64,000 bases of DNA. Source: a virus. Shown here piece by piece: positions 55,239 to 64,000 of this stretch (position 1 is the stretch's first letter; the number at the start of each line of letters is the position of its first letter). The stretch spans positions 30,920 through 94,919 of the IMG/VR virus record IMGVR_UViG_3300046652_000008; one strand, written 5' to 3'. Both the position numbers and the translations under genes were made by a program. Below the pieces are notes generated by a model. That model saw only the letters and a list, made by a program, of their open reading frames with translations. It ran no database searches and was not told where the DNA came from.

Positions 55239-57127
55239 TACCGTTTTTGGAGCCTATGCCCATCCTCTATGTAAATCGCACCCTTTGGCAAGGCGTCAAA
55301 CTCGGCCTGACTGTTTACGGTTGGGACGGCAGGAGCCTGAGTGGGATTAGCCTCACCCTGCTTAATCCGTTGCCATCGAGACGGAGTAGTAACCACATTT
55401 TTTGGAGCAGCGGCGGAAACAGGTGGAGTGTTACTCTGCGATGGCGTGACCGTAGTCTGAGTATTCGACGGAATAAAGGGGACGCCCTTCTCGTCTGCCG
55501 CCTGCTTAGGCGTCATTCCCCAGTGGATAGTATGCGCTATTTCGTAATTGGTCTTACCCTTGAACTGTGGATCTTGATCGTTGCTGATCGTTGGATTCTT
55601 TGGATCATTCCATCCAGGATGTGATGCTTTCCAGTCGTCTGGGATGTTTTGGTTATAATGCTTACTAGAGAAGGCATGGGTAAACTCTCTTGGCTGTGGA
55701 TTCGGATTCTCTTTTGTCCACTCGCTAAGCTCTACCTGATGATCCGGAATCAACATCTCCATGTTGTTCTTAATCGTCGGCATCATGTTCAATTCCCTAT
55801 ACAGGGGATTCATGGCATACGCATTATACGCGCCCTGAATCACGCCATTGAGGTGGTTGCCTAATAGATTAACCTGCTCCGCTAGCTGATGTTGCAGGTA
55901 TAACCTAGCCTTTTCGGGTAGCATCCCTTGGCCCGTCCATTTAGACGGCAGCATTCCAGCTTTTTGTAATATGCCGATGCCGTCCTGGACAGCGTTATAC
56001 TTTTCGTTGGTAACGCCAGCGCCAGGATGCGATATGTTCGCAAACGCCGTAAGCATACGAGTATCGTCAAGATTATTCCATGTCTTTACGTTGCTCTCGG
56101 GAGTCCCTAGCGTGATCGCGGGACCAGCATTTGATCTGGCAGAGATATACGCAGCAACAGATGGAACCTTTAGTAGCCTGTCTTGGAAACTCCCCAGCCC
56201 CGTAGTTATAGCATTTAGCGCTTGCATCTTACGCGCTTCGCCTGTCATGGATGCTTGCACGTTTCGGTTATCAGCCGTGTCTCGGCTTAGTTGTGACGCT
56301 CTCCAATGCTCCGTAGCATCACCAACAATTTTATTAGCTAAAACCGGATCTCCCCACTTTAGGGCATTAGTCATTGCGGACATCTTAGCATCACGGAAGA
56401 TATTTGCTTCTTTTTCTTCTCGCTGCTTCTGTAGCCCAGTGACTCCAGCGCGTGGCCCTATGTTGTTTAGCGTCTCCTTAAACGTGTCGTAATAGGCAGC
56501 TTGCTGTTCTGGCGGTAGGTATTTTTTGGGAGGGGTTACGGCCCACTTCCAGCCCATAGCCTTTATAGCATCCTGATCCACTACCCTATTAGATTCAAGG
56601 TCTATGGCAAACCTTGCCCCAGGCTGAGTAGGGTCTGAAGATCCGATGCTGTAAGACGCCACCTTAATCGAGCGTCCAGTTTCTGGATCGTAATAGAACC
56701 CCTGCTGTGGATGCTTATTCTGAGAACTAATCTCATCCCAAAGGTCAGAACTGAATGGGGCTAGATTCTTATATGCTTTGTCTAGGGGAGCCTCAGTCTT
56801 CCCCGCGAATGGGTTTCCACCCGGAGCTACACTAGGGCCAACGCCCTGCGTAGCAGCCACGGCAGGAGGAGCCTTCGGTCCAGTAGTTGGACTTTGCAGT
56901 GTTGGATTGTCAACGCCAGCAGCAGCCGGAGGGGCTATTGGCGCAGGAGGAGCACTGGCATCCTGCAACTTGAACCCTTGACCGTTGTATCTCTTGATGG
57001 CATTTATGTAACCATCTTGGTCTACATTCGCTGCTATCGGATCTCCGTTAGCCTTAGCCTCTTGGTACGCCTGATCGTAGGATTTGGTTGTACCGTTGTC
57101 CAGTATAATTGACCCATTTTGCGGCAC
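55238..57127 (-). CDS. virion-like protein with Pro/Ala-rich N-terminal region
   Basis: 629 residues. Residues 55-125 are Pro/Ala/Gly-rich; the middle is helical with many Gln/Lys. The C-terminus (SQAEFDALPKGAIYIEDG) is a short motif often found at the end of phage virion proteins. Stop overlaps the next start. Confidence 0.65.
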   Translation of the reverse strand: MPQNGSIILDNGTTKSYDQAYQEAKANGDPIAANVDQDGYINAIKRYNGQGFKLQDASAPPAPIAPPAAAGVDNPTLQSPTTGPKAPPAVAATQGVGPSVAPGGNPFAGKTEAPLDKAYKNLAPFSSDLWDEISSQNKHPQQGFYYDPETGRSIKVASYSIGSSDPTQPGARFAIDLESNRVVDQDAIKAMGWKWAVTPPKKYLPPEQQAAYYDTFKETLNNIGPRAGVTGLQKQREEKEANIFRDAKMSAMTNALKWGDPVLANKIVGDATEHWRASQLSRDTADNRNVQASMTGEARKMQALNAITTGLGSFQDRLLKVPSVAAYISARSNAGPAITLGTPESNVKTWNNLDDTRMLTAFANISHPGAGVTNEKYNAVQDGIGILQKAGMLPSKWTGQGMLPEKARLYLQHQLAEQVNLLGNHLNGVIQGAYNAYAMNPLYRELNMMPTIKNNMEMLIPDHQVELSEWTKENPNPQPREFTHAFSSKHYNQNIPDDWKASHPGWNDPKNPTISNDQDPQFKGKTNYEIAHTIHWGMTPKQAADEKGVPFIPSNTQTTVTPSQSNTPPVSAAAPKNVVTTPSRWQRIKQGEANPTQAPAVPTVNSQAEFDALPKGAIYIEDGHRLQKR

Positions 57128-57130
57128 GAA

Positions 57131-58105
57131 TTACTTTGCTCCTGCTATAGTAGGCCATCCGTTTTTGTCAGTAGCCACGTCAAGACTTGGGGCTTGTATG
57201 GTTGGATCTGCCTGCGCTGGCTGTTGAGCAGTGGATGCACCAAAGAATTTAGCTGGACCCTCTCCAGGCCCATACTGCCCAGGCGCAGGAAGCGTAGGAG
57301 CCATTGACGGAGCAGCAGGAGTCGCCTGATTGGATGGAGGCGCAGTCTGCGGAGTAGTCGTCCCGTTGATTGCCGCTATTCCAGCGTTCAGTGCTCCAGG
57401 ATCTCCAGCTTTCAGGAAATTAACGCCCATTTCTTCTGGGTTAACTCGCCTAAGTCCTAGCCCTTCCCTAGTAGTATTGTAGTCCTGAAGATGCGGAAGT
57501 ATCTCCCCAATATGCGGAAGCGCTCCATGATTCTTGGTGATTATTTCATTGTACGCAGTGTGAAACTTTGCGCTAGCCTGTTGATCCAAGTACTGAACAG
57601 ACTTCGATTGGTCGCCAAGTTGAGCAACAACGTTCTGCAAAACATTCGGATCGAAGTTGTTTACTTGCTTGTTATTTATATTTCCACCAAGTAAATTGGA
57701 AGCGTACTGCCGTAACATCCCAACCACAGGATGACCACCAGCCTGTTCAGACTTTCCAGGCTTTTCCCCGGCGATTGTGTGCAAGAATGGCTGAATTAGC
57801 TGGCCCGTCAATTCCTGTTTATATTGCGGAGCAAGACTAGAGTTCTGCACAGCCTGGATTGCTGTATGATAAGCGGATTCCTGCCGTTCTCGCTCTTGTT
57901 CCTTCATCATGTAGTCTTGAATGCGATAGTTTCGTATATGTGCTAATACCGTGTTAGCTATAGATGCAGCGCCAGCGGCAGGACTAATCCCAGGCTGTGC
58001 TTGAGGAATCGGCTGCTGCGCGTATCCCTGTAGGTACTGAGTAAACGGCCCACGGTCTATGCCGTTCTGATATACTACTTGATTTCCGTTTTGATACTGT
58101 GGCAT
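57131..58105 (-). CDS. virion-like protein
   Basis: 324 residues; Gln-rich N-terminus, central helical part (MMKEQERERQESAYHTAIQ), Pro/Ala-rich C-terminal third. No enzymatic motif. Operon with neighbours. Confidence 0.6.
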   Translation of the reverse strand: MPQYQNGNQVVYQNGIDRGPFTQYLQGYAQQPIPQAQPGISPAAGAASIANTVLAHIRNYRIQDYMMKEQERERQESAYHTAIQAVQNSSLAPQYKQELTGQLIQPFLHTIAGEKPGKSEQAGGHPVVGMLRQYASNLLGGNINNKQVNNFDPNVLQNVVAQLGDQSKSVQYLDQQASAKFHTAYNEIITKNHGALPHIGEILPHLQDYNTTREGLGLRRVNPEEMGVNFLKAGDPGALNAGIAAINGTTTPQTAPPSNQATPAAPSMAPTLPAPGQYGPGEGPAKFFGASTAQQPAQADPTIQAPSLDVATDKNGWPTIAGAK

Positions 58106-58115
58106 ATACTATCCC

Positions 58116-58727
58116 CTACCCCGCAAAGTAATTAGTCCCGCCACCGCCGCCAGTGCTCTTTACCGGGAATAGACTCTTAGATAGCCCACCCGTAAACGGA
58201 GCAGCTAAACTGCCAGCAAGACCAGCAAATGCATTCGTAGTAGCGGCCTTCGCTTGTGTGTTTGCGCTCTGTTGCTGTAGGTTCGTCTGTGACGCCATAC
58301 CAGCCCCACTTAATGCCGCACCCTGTTGTTGTAGCCCGAGACTATCCAGCATTTGTCCGTAGTTTGCTAAGTTACCAAAAGATTTAGTATATGCATCATT
58401 CATGGCTCCAGCGTTTTGAGTAGCCACGCCGCGAGATAGTGAAGATAGCGCAAAAGTACGAGCCGCGCCAGCAGGGGCAGAATTATAGATATCCTGTCTT
58501 GCCGTGCCTGCCTGTTCTGCTATATTGGTAAGTTGGGGAGCTATAGCCTGAGTCATCTTAGACTGGTCGCCACCAGCTAACGCTTGATTGTATTGGATTC
58601 CAGGCTGGAGGATTGATGTTCCCTGTCCGATGTTCGATGTACCAGCAGCCGAGGACTGATTAGCGAAACCTTGCCCAAAATTGATTAAACTCTTTGATGT
58701 GTTGTTTCCGCTTGCTGATCCGCCCAT
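58116..58727 (-). CDS. virion-like protein, Ala/Gln/Ser-rich
   Basis: 203 residues; Ala/Gly/Gln-rich helices with a glycine run near the end (STGGGGGTNYFAG). Composition typical of phage internal or tail proteins. TGATATAAT promoter-like box is at 58755-58763. Confidence 0.6.
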   Translation of the reverse strand: MGGSASGNNTSKSLINFGQGFANQSSAAGTSNIGQGTSILQPGIQYNQALAGGDQSKMTQAIAPQLTNIAEQAGTARQDIYNSAPAGAARTFALSSLSRGVATQNAGAMNDAYTKSFGNLANYGQMLDSLGLQQQGAALSGAGMASQTNLQQQSANTQAKAATTNAFAGLAGSLAAPFTGGLSKSLFPVKSTGGGGGTNYFAG

Positions 58728-58754
58728 AGTTCCAGGTACACCCCGCCTACTATT

Positions 58755-58763
58755 ATTATATCA
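58755..58763 (-). promoter_or_regulatory. extended -10 promoter TGATATAAT
   Basis: TGA-TATAAT read on the minus strand, 28 nt before the ATG at 58727. Confidence 0.5.
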
Positions 58764-58788
58764 GCGGAGGGAATATAAAGCAAATACG

Positions 58789-59289
58789 CTATGAAAGAGG
58801 GTAGCTAGATTTATCAACGTATGATATAACTGCGTCAGTAGTCACACCATTGTAGGCAACTAGGTTTGGGATAGTAGCGATGTATTGCATTCCAAGTAAC
58901 CTAGCGTATTGGATCGCTTTCGGGTTGCAGGCTGGCGTAGTGCCATAGAAATAGTCATACCCAAGCTCTTGGATAATAAGATCGAATGCCATTTTCCCGA
59001 GCCGGACGGCCTTAAATGGGGATAACCCAGGAAAACACACAAATCCTACCTCGCATCTCCACTTGCCGTCTTTTTGGTATTTTGCGTCATTAACGAAGCC
59101 AGCGCCGACTACCTTATCCTCGTCTAGCATGACCACCAGATTATTATTACCCGTCCTTAACCATTCCATGAATTCATCCTTCGTGGGGATATTCTGGTAA
59201 TAAATTACGGGAGCTAGCCCATACTCCACAATCGAATCGTAAAGATCGTACACTTCCTGCTCAGACCTTGCGCCACGCACCGTTAGCAT
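58789..59289 (-). CDS. GNAT-like acetyltransferase in the virion block
   Basis: 166 residues. NLVVMLDEDKVVGAGFVND and EVGFVCFPGLSP with a later GYDYFYGTTPACNPKAIQYARLLGM follow the GNAT pattern (beta4, the CoA loop, and the C-terminal helix). Such acetyltransferase genes are often found among virion genes of podo-like phages; their substrate is unknown. TAAGGAGG upstream. Confidence 0.65.
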   Translation of the reverse strand: MLTVRGARSEQEVYDLYDSIVEYGLAPVIYYQNIPTKDEFMEWLRTGNNNLVVMLDEDKVVGAGFVNDAKYQKDGKWRCEVGFVCFPGLSPFKAVRLGKMAFDLIIQELGYDYFYGTTPACNPKAIQYARLLGMQYIATIPNLVAYNGVTTDAVISYVDKSSYPLS

Positions 59290-59307
59290 ATCGTATCCTC
59301 CTTAACC

Positions 59308-59313
59308 ATTATA
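59308..59313 (-). promoter_or_regulatory. -10 box TATAAT
   Basis: Perfect TATAAT on the minus strand 19 nt before the GNAT-like ATG, without a TGn extension or clear -35. Confidence 0.4.
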
Positions 59314-59326
59314 GTGCAAGAACGGA

Positions 59327-59785
59327 CTAATTCCAGCGAGTAACCAATGCCCCCTGCTGTAATGCGTAGCCTTGAGCACCAGCTAGTGCGGCCATACTGA
59401 TAGTGTCCGTGCCCGAGCAGGTCGCAGAACCATTTCCCAGCGTCGCCGTGGTTGAAACAGCCGTGTAGCCCGCCCCCGTGTTCGTGATTGCATAGGTCGC
59501 CGCCGCGAGCGTGTTGTCAGCCGCGTGCGCACACGCGATGTCGCCCGGCGTGTATGTGATCGTTGGGGCAACGGGCACGGCAACACCACCAGATGTGATT
59601 GTCTTGGTTATGGCAAGAGTACCGGCGAGAGCCACATTGTTCGATCCGTCAGTCTGAATAGAACAATTAGGTCCAGCGTTGCCCGCTGGACATAGAGAAG
59701 TTGCCGTTGCAGCAGCCCCAGGGATAGTATCAACTTGGGCCATCGCCATCCCACAAAACACTAAAAATGCTAGAACGAATTTCAC
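59327..59785 (-). CDS. secreted Thr/Ala-rich protein
   Basis: 152 residues. MKFVLAFLVFCGMAMAQ is a signal peptide. The mature part is small-residue and beta-rich (ITKTITSGGVAVPVAPTITYTPG) with four Cys. Resembles fibre-like domains. An AGTATA (TATACT) -10 box lies 16 nt upstream. Confidence 0.6.
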   Translation of the reverse strand: MKFVLAFLVFCGMAMAQVDTIPGAAATATSLCPAGNAGPNCSIQTDGSNNVALAGTLAITKTITSGGVAVPVAPTITYTPGDIACAHAADNTLAAATYAITNTGAGYTAVSTTATLGNGSATCSGTDTISMAALAGAQGYALQQGALVTRWN

Positions 59786-59800
59786 TTTGTACCTACCTAT

Positions 59801-59809
59801 AGTATATCA
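59801..59809 (-). promoter_or_regulatory. extended -10 promoter TGATATACT
   Basis: TGA-TATACT on the minus strand, 16 nt before the start at 59785. Confidence 0.4.
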
Positions 59810-59810
59810 A

Positions 59811-61283
59811 TTACGCGGTTAACAGTCCATCCGTGAATGTATGTGCAGTTGCCCCGGAACTTATCCCAGTGGCCACGGTTGTCGTTTGTGTAGTGTATGT
59901 TTGCGCTACGAAGTCAATACTATCTATGTAGGTTATGCTGGTCGTGGCGGGAGTTACCGATGTCACTAGGTTTTCTGGCCCCCTATTGATTCCAGGAGTT
60001 CCGCTGGCCTTGAACCCAGTGGCGTCTATTGTCCCACTTGACACAACTGAGCCAACTACGTTTATAACCCCGGAAACATCCATGTTTATCTGTGTTCCGC
60101 CAGCCCCAGATATTTCCACTCCGCTAGTGTTGACGACAACCGACCACGCCCCCGTCCCATTGTCTATTGCGACTGACCCGCCTTGGAAAATAAGCTTAGG
60201 AGTGGCCGCACCGTTCGTGCTGTACGTGGTTGTAATCCCAGTGTAGTTTCCACCAGCCCCAACAGGAATAGTCACCAAGGTTAGCGTGGTATTGCCATAA
60301 ACGGCATTAGTCAAAGAATAGGACGTACCGAATTTGTCAGTTGAGAACCCCACCGCCGCAAAGTCAAACACTGGATATATAATCTTATTCGGCAGGGCCA
60401 ACCACCCAGATCGCAGGACATATAATGGAAATACGATTGCAGCGGCAGTATGCCCAGCCGCAGTGCTTCCAAATGCGCCCCTACCCCCGGCAGGTATGGT
60501 TAATGTATAGACTGCCCCAGCCACCGCAACACTTGACACTAGCATATATTCACTATCTATTTGAATGAAAAATGGGCCAATCGTGGGGAATAGGAAATTA
60601 GTATCCGTGCCTGCATAATGAACGTCAAAAGAAAGTGTGCCAACTAGTATATTTCCGCTGAGTGCATATGTGGCATAACCAGAAGGGTAAAAAGATCCCT
60701 CTAGTGACCAATCCACATAGGGCGTTCCGCCAGTGTCAGCAGGCGGGTAACCAACCACTTGCGGTCTAGTGTTTGTACTCCAGGCTTGCGACCATACTTC
60801 AACATGGTCTCTGTTTGCGTCTATCGGTACGTACATGGTATAGATAAGGCTATACGATGTCTGCCCGAGGTTTGCCGTTCCAACTGTAGGTTGCCCAGCA
60901 TCCCCCTCTTTGACTACAACCACATTCAGGTTGCTTAAAGCTGACGCAACCCCACCCGTATTTACGGAAGTTCCAAAGGCCCCCGACCCGGCAAGATAAG
61001 TAACGGCCTGAGTGGTTTGTGTAGCAACAGATGACGAGCTAGTTGCGTTTTTCAAATCACCATAAGTAACTATCTGGTTATCATCAGTTAATCCACCCGT
61101 CCTGCTGATTCTCCCATCTGGCGCTGTGAATTCGTTGTGCATCTTGAATGGCCCAAGAGCGCCCTGGGAACTGGCCACTTGTTCTCCGAGCCTAGACAAC
61201 GCTTGGTTAAGCGCCGTCTGGTTCGGGTCTTTAAGGTCTTCAGCCGTAATTCGTAATGTTGATCTTTGCTGGAGATTATTCAT
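59811..61283 (-). CDS. tail-fibre-like protein
   Basis: 490 residues; beta-rich, Gly/Thr/Ser-rich with repeats of short strands (GGLTDDNQIVTYGDL, NTSGVEISGAGGTQINMDVS). No enzyme motif. Likely part of the host-recognition apparatus. Only a 4-bp gap separates it from the next gene. Confidence 0.65.
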   Translation of the reverse strand: MNNLQQRSTLRITAEDLKDPNQTALNQALSRLGEQVASSQGALGPFKMHNEFTAPDGRISRTGGLTDDNQIVTYGDLKNATSSSSVATQTTQAVTYLAGSGAFGTSVNTGGVASALSNLNVVVVKEGDAGQPTVGTANLGQTSYSLIYTMYVPIDANRDHVEVWSQAWSTNTRPQVVGYPPADTGGTPYVDWSLEGSFYPSGYATYALSGNILVGTLSFDVHYAGTDTNFLFPTIGPFFIQIDSEYMLVSSVAVAGAVYTLTIPAGGRGAFGSTAAGHTAAAIVFPLYVLRSGWLALPNKIIYPVFDFAAVGFSTDKFGTSYSLTNAVYGNTTLTLVTIPVGAGGNYTGITTTYSTNGAATPKLIFQGGSVAIDNGTGAWSVVVNTSGVEISGAGGTQINMDVSGVINVVGSVVSSGTIDATGFKASGTPGINRGPENLVTSVTPATTSITYIDSIDFVAQTYTTQTTTVATGISSGATAHTFTDGLLTA

Positions 61284-61287
61284 GGGA

Positions 61288-63111
61288 TTAGATTGGCAAC
61301 GGAAGTTGAGTGAATACTACCGTTTGGTAATACCCGTTCCGCTGGTCTCCGCTAATGTTCAAAAGCTCCATGCGGCTAGAGTCTCGATATAAATAGAATG
61401 GTTTCGTATTATCTGCCGACTCTATGGTTATCCTGTACCTCTGGCTCTTATTTAAGATGTTAGGAAGCATCCCATTGTCAGAATACATAGGAGGAAACAG
61501 CCGTATAGCGTCTCTAAAACCCTGTGGTCCGAAGTACCCGGAATATAGGAGCGCCCCGCCATCTCTGTATATACTAATGATTATTTGGCCAGAACTCTTA
61601 TATTGGACCCAAACCTGTTTCAATAGCCTATATCCAGCAGACCCAGAAAAGACCTCAAGCGAATCCCAGAAAGTGAGGGGACATGGTTCATTAGTATGAT
61701 CGAATTGTGGCTGCGTAAATACCTGAAACTTACCGCCAGTACCTGGAGCATGTACGGTTCTAAAGGCATATCCAATGATATTCTGTTCAAATGCAAATGT
61801 ACGAACCCTGCTATTGTACGTTGTGTTAATCGTGAATGGACCAGCCGAAAGGATGTCTCCATGCTGATTGCTATACTCTACGTTAAACGTAGCAGCCACG
61901 CCACCAGTGTCCACGTCCATCGTAATAGATCGACATATTTTTTCGCACTTGTAGTCCATTTCTGTCCAATTAGTTGCCAGCATAATATCTGCCGGATAAT
62001 TGGTTTTGTCAAAGGAATACTTGAATACCGTCACGTCTTGGGCATAAGAGTCTGGCCGCAAACGAACCATTTTTGCGACTGTATCTTTGGGGAGTGGGAA
62101 TTGTTGCATGGCTCGACCACTGGAGGCCCCAGAAGACTGCAATACTATCGTAGCCGCCCCAAGAGTTATCGTGCTCCCGTTCAGGCCGCTGATCGTATCT
62201 AGGTAGTAGGTAGACGCTACTCCACGAGTATCGCTCTCTACATAGATGGAGTGTAGCAGCTTATCATATGGATAATCCAAACTATCCCATTCTTCGTTAA
62301 ATGAAGCATCTGGGGGGTAGTCTATTTTATCAAAGTCTTGCTTGAAGATTAGTACGTCCGCACTAGATACGGTTGGGCGCAAACGCACCATCTTACAGAC
62401 CACATCGCCATTGATAGGAAACGTCTGCTTAGACCTTCCATTGCTATTTATGGTAAACGACTGCACAGCAAGATTCTGTGTAGTTCCGGAAATCCCGACC
62501 GTCATCGTATCCATATTGAGCGTATGGTCATTCCCGCGAGTATCAAACTCTAGCGTTAACGTCTTCAGGCGCTTCTCATACTGATGCCCTAGATCGCTCC
62601 AGTCGGCAATCTTACCGCGCTGAATTCCAGCGAGTGCGAAATAATCGAACGTCATCGAACATAGCTTTACGCCAGTCTTAGAGCTTCCGTAGAATTTGAA
62701 CCCGATGCAATAGGCTTCCTTACCAGTTGAAAATCCGCCAGATTGTCCAATCGGGACAGAGTAGCGCAGTCTTCCTGAACCAACTGGAATCGTATATGTT
62801 TCCGTAGCCGTTGTACTAAGATCGTATAATAGGTCTACCTTTAGCACGTCTCCGGTTGGGCATTCGTACTCTAGCACAATACTAGAGAATACCTTCTGGA
62901 TTGAAGCATCACCAAAGTTGTAGTACCCGGTCTGAACTACGAACGGAATGGCATACCCATCCGTTCCGGTTGTTAAGAACCCGTCCGTTCTCCCGGCAGA
63001 TCCGTACACCCACTCTTTGTAGATGTTGTACTTGGTGGAGTCGGTTACGGCAGTAATGAAGATGTTTGTGTCTTCTTCCACGTAAAAGGCTGTTGTCTTA
63101 ATGTTTGCCAT
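61288..63111 (-). CDS. structural protein with three repeated domains
   Basis: 607 residues. A unit of about 90-100 residues repeats at least three times, each beginning W-x-x-L/M...Y.K...I.VE.DTRG and containing KMVRLRP and FDK..YP. The last third is different. Looks like a tail or baseplate-type protein built from tandem beta-sandwich domains. Confidence 0.7.
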   Translation of the reverse strand: MANIKTTAFYVEEDTNIFITAVTDSTKYNIYKEWVYGSAGRTDGFLTTGTDGYAIPFVVQTGYYNFGDASIQKVFSSIVLEYECPTGDVLKVDLLYDLSTTATETYTIPVGSGRLRYSVPIGQSGGFSTGKEAYCIGFKFYGSSKTGVKLCSMTFDYFALAGIQRGKIADWSDLGHQYEKRLKTLTLEFDTRGNDHTLNMDTMTVGISGTTQNLAVQSFTINSNGRSKQTFPINGDVVCKMVRLRPTVSSADVLIFKQDFDKIDYPPDASFNEEWDSLDYPYDKLLHSIYVESDTRGVASTYYLDTISGLNGSTITLGAATIVLQSSGASSGRAMQQFPLPKDTVAKMVRLRPDSYAQDVTVFKYSFDKTNYPADIMLATNWTEMDYKCEKICRSITMDVDTGGVAATFNVEYSNQHGDILSAGPFTINTTYNSRVRTFAFEQNIIGYAFRTVHAPGTGGKFQVFTQPQFDHTNEPCPLTFWDSLEVFSGSAGYRLLKQVWVQYKSSGQIIISIYRDGGALLYSGYFGPQGFRDAIRLFPPMYSDNGMLPNILNKSQRYRITIESADNTKPFYLYRDSSRMELLNISGDQRNGYYQTVVFTQLPLPI

Positions 63112-63113
63112 GA

Positions 63114-64000
63114 TTACAGCCCGTTATCCTTGTTGACTCTATGCCAGCGTCCGTGGTCTATGTCGAAAACCCAATAATAGTTATTTCCGTCCGTAGCCGT
63201 GTAAGCCATATACAAGTTGTTCTGGAAAAATGCACAAATGATGTCGTCTAGCTTGGTTCTGTCCATAGGATATAGGCCATTCACGACCCGATCACGGAAT
63301 ATCCAATCAATCTGCTCTGAAATCTTCTTAGACGCCCCGCCCTGCCATGCATATACTCCGTCAGTAGCAACATAGAATATCGCGTTTGCTCCCTTAGCCC
63401 AACCAAACGGAGCCATTAACCCACGCTGCGCCCCCGCCTTTACCGGAGCCTGCATGGTGCCATTCCATATTGGGACATCGTAAAATTCGCTTAGGTTCAT
63501 TGAGATCAACTTTCCGCCAATCTCGACTATATTCATGATTGGATTGCTGGGAGATCCAACGACAAGTTGATTCGCCGTGCCAGTAGCTTCCGTAATCACC
63601 GGGAAAGAGTCTGGACGCCCAGGCTTTGACATATATAAGATATGCGGGTTAAGTGTGTCGCCAGCATAAAAAAGAGAGCCATACGCCTGTGCGCTATATC
63701 TACACCCAACCCCAGCAGAGGCTTCACATTCTACAAGTTCGCCAGCATAATGCTTATTTTGCAAATATACGCCAATGGTCATTGTGGTTCCAAAGTTAGT
63801 CAAGCCTTGGATAATACAAGTCTCAATGCTACTAGATGTATTGCTTGTGCTCGCACTGTTCCATCCAACTTGTATCTCAGATCCAATAGATGGCGGATAG
63901 GTGAATCCCGCTGGTAAAGATCCAACCGTTAGTGTTACTTGCCCAGGTCCAAGATTTGGACTTCCACTCTGAATTTTACCTATCAGGGTTATTGGCAATG
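63114..64000 (-). CDS. tail/stabilisation-type virion protein (partial, runs off right edge)
   Basis: At least 295 residues. Motifs YAGDTLNPHILYMSKPGRPDSFP, QLVVGSPSNPI, YDVPIWNGTMQAPVKAGAQRGLMAPFGW and DGVYAWQGG suggest a beta-propeller-like phage structural protein, as in P22-like stabilisation proteins. The frame is open to 64000; the TTG at 63998 is probably not the real start. Confidence 0.65.
   Translation of the reverse strand, partial: LPITLIGKIQSGSPNLGPGQVTLTVGSLPAGFTYPPSIGSEIQVGWNSASTSNTSSSIETCIIQGLTNFGTTMTIGVYLQNKHYAGELVECEASAGVGCRYSAQAYGSLFYAGDTLNPHILYMSKPGRPDSFPVITEATGTANQLVVGSPSNPIMNIVEIGGKLISMNLSEFYDVPIWNGTMQAPVKAGAQRGLMAPFGWAKGANAIFYVATDGVYAWQGGASKKISEQIDWIFRDRVVNGLYPMDRTKLDDIICAFFQNNLYMAYTATDGNNYYWVFDIDHGRWHRVNKDNGL

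Noticed and set aside
1-64000. CRISPR arrays or tRNA clusters
   Set aside because: No set of regularly spaced repeats and no T-arm/anticodon pattern found by reading.
1-64000. Stop-codon reassignment
   Set aside because: TAA, TAG and TGA all end recognisable genes; no gene needs read-through.

Overview
The window is a stretch of a tailed-bacteriophage genome larger than 64 kb. It carries densely packed, mostly short genes with ATGA or TAATG start-stop overlaps, a phage-type replication and recombination set (primase zinc finger, DnaB-like helicase, ERF annealing protein, PD-(D/E)XK nuclease, RusA-like resolvase), a class II ribonucleotide reductase, two RNA ligases, and a block of large virion-like proteins. 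No DNA polymerase, terminase, portal, major capsid protein or endolysin was recognised; they probably lie outside the window. All three stop codons are used normally. I found no tRNA gene and no CRISPR array. Three proteins near or in the virion block start with signal peptides ending in Leu/Met-Ala-Gln. That suggests a diderm host, but the host cannot be named from this sequence alone.

Layout. (1) 1-7449, minus strand: a ClpB/ClpA-like AAA+ ATPase running off the left edge, then about 20 small genes (a MazG-like pyrophosphohydrolase, small membrane and zinc-ribbon proteins, coiled-coil proteins, a C-terminally short RlmN-like radical-SAM protein). The part at 4.3-6.4 kb is clearly GC-rich. 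(2) 7450-9214: a 1.7-kb non-coding divergence region. Its purine skew and a GGCGAA motif both change strand near 7.73 kb, and it carries tandem palindromes, direct repeats and a long A-rich leader. It is the best candidate for a replication origin and/or early control region. (3) 9215-16363, plus strand: small genes around a DUF3150-like / MoxR-type ATPase / DUF7192-like trio, with hairpins in the gaps between genes. (4) 16.6-25.7 kb, plus strand: many small genes, a radical-SAM protein, a polynucleotide-kinase-like P-loop protein, a ParB-like protein, a cytidine-deaminase-like protein and ERF. A roughly 180-nt multi-helix RNA element lies at 17.63-17.81 kb. (5) 25.7-44.2 kb, plus strand: nuclease, helicase, primase, DnaB, RNA ligase 1, PNK-type 3'-phosphatase, HNH, RusA-like, metallophosphoesterase, DUF5131, an Rnl5-type RNA ligase and an intein-split class II ribonucleotide reductase. 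(6) 44.8-46.0 kb: a solo TnpB with its own promoter. (7) 46.0-48.5 kb, plus strand: a pectate-lyase-fold tail-spike-like protein and secreted small proteins. (8) 48.6-64 kb, minus strand: virion-like genes, including a 1442-residue protein with an HELVH zincin motif and tail or fibre proteins. The last gene runs off the right edge.

How it fits together. Plus-strand genes look like early/middle functions (takeover, nucleotide metabolism, replication, recombination, RNA repair); minus-strand genes at the right are late virion genes. Many transcription starts appear to use an extended -10 box (TGnTAtaaT-like) that recurs on both strands; some sit so close to the start codon that leaderless transcripts are likely. 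Two RNA ligases plus separate PNK-like 3'-phosphatase and 5'-kinase-like proteins form a dispersed RNA-repair kit, a known phage answer to host tRNA-cutting defences.
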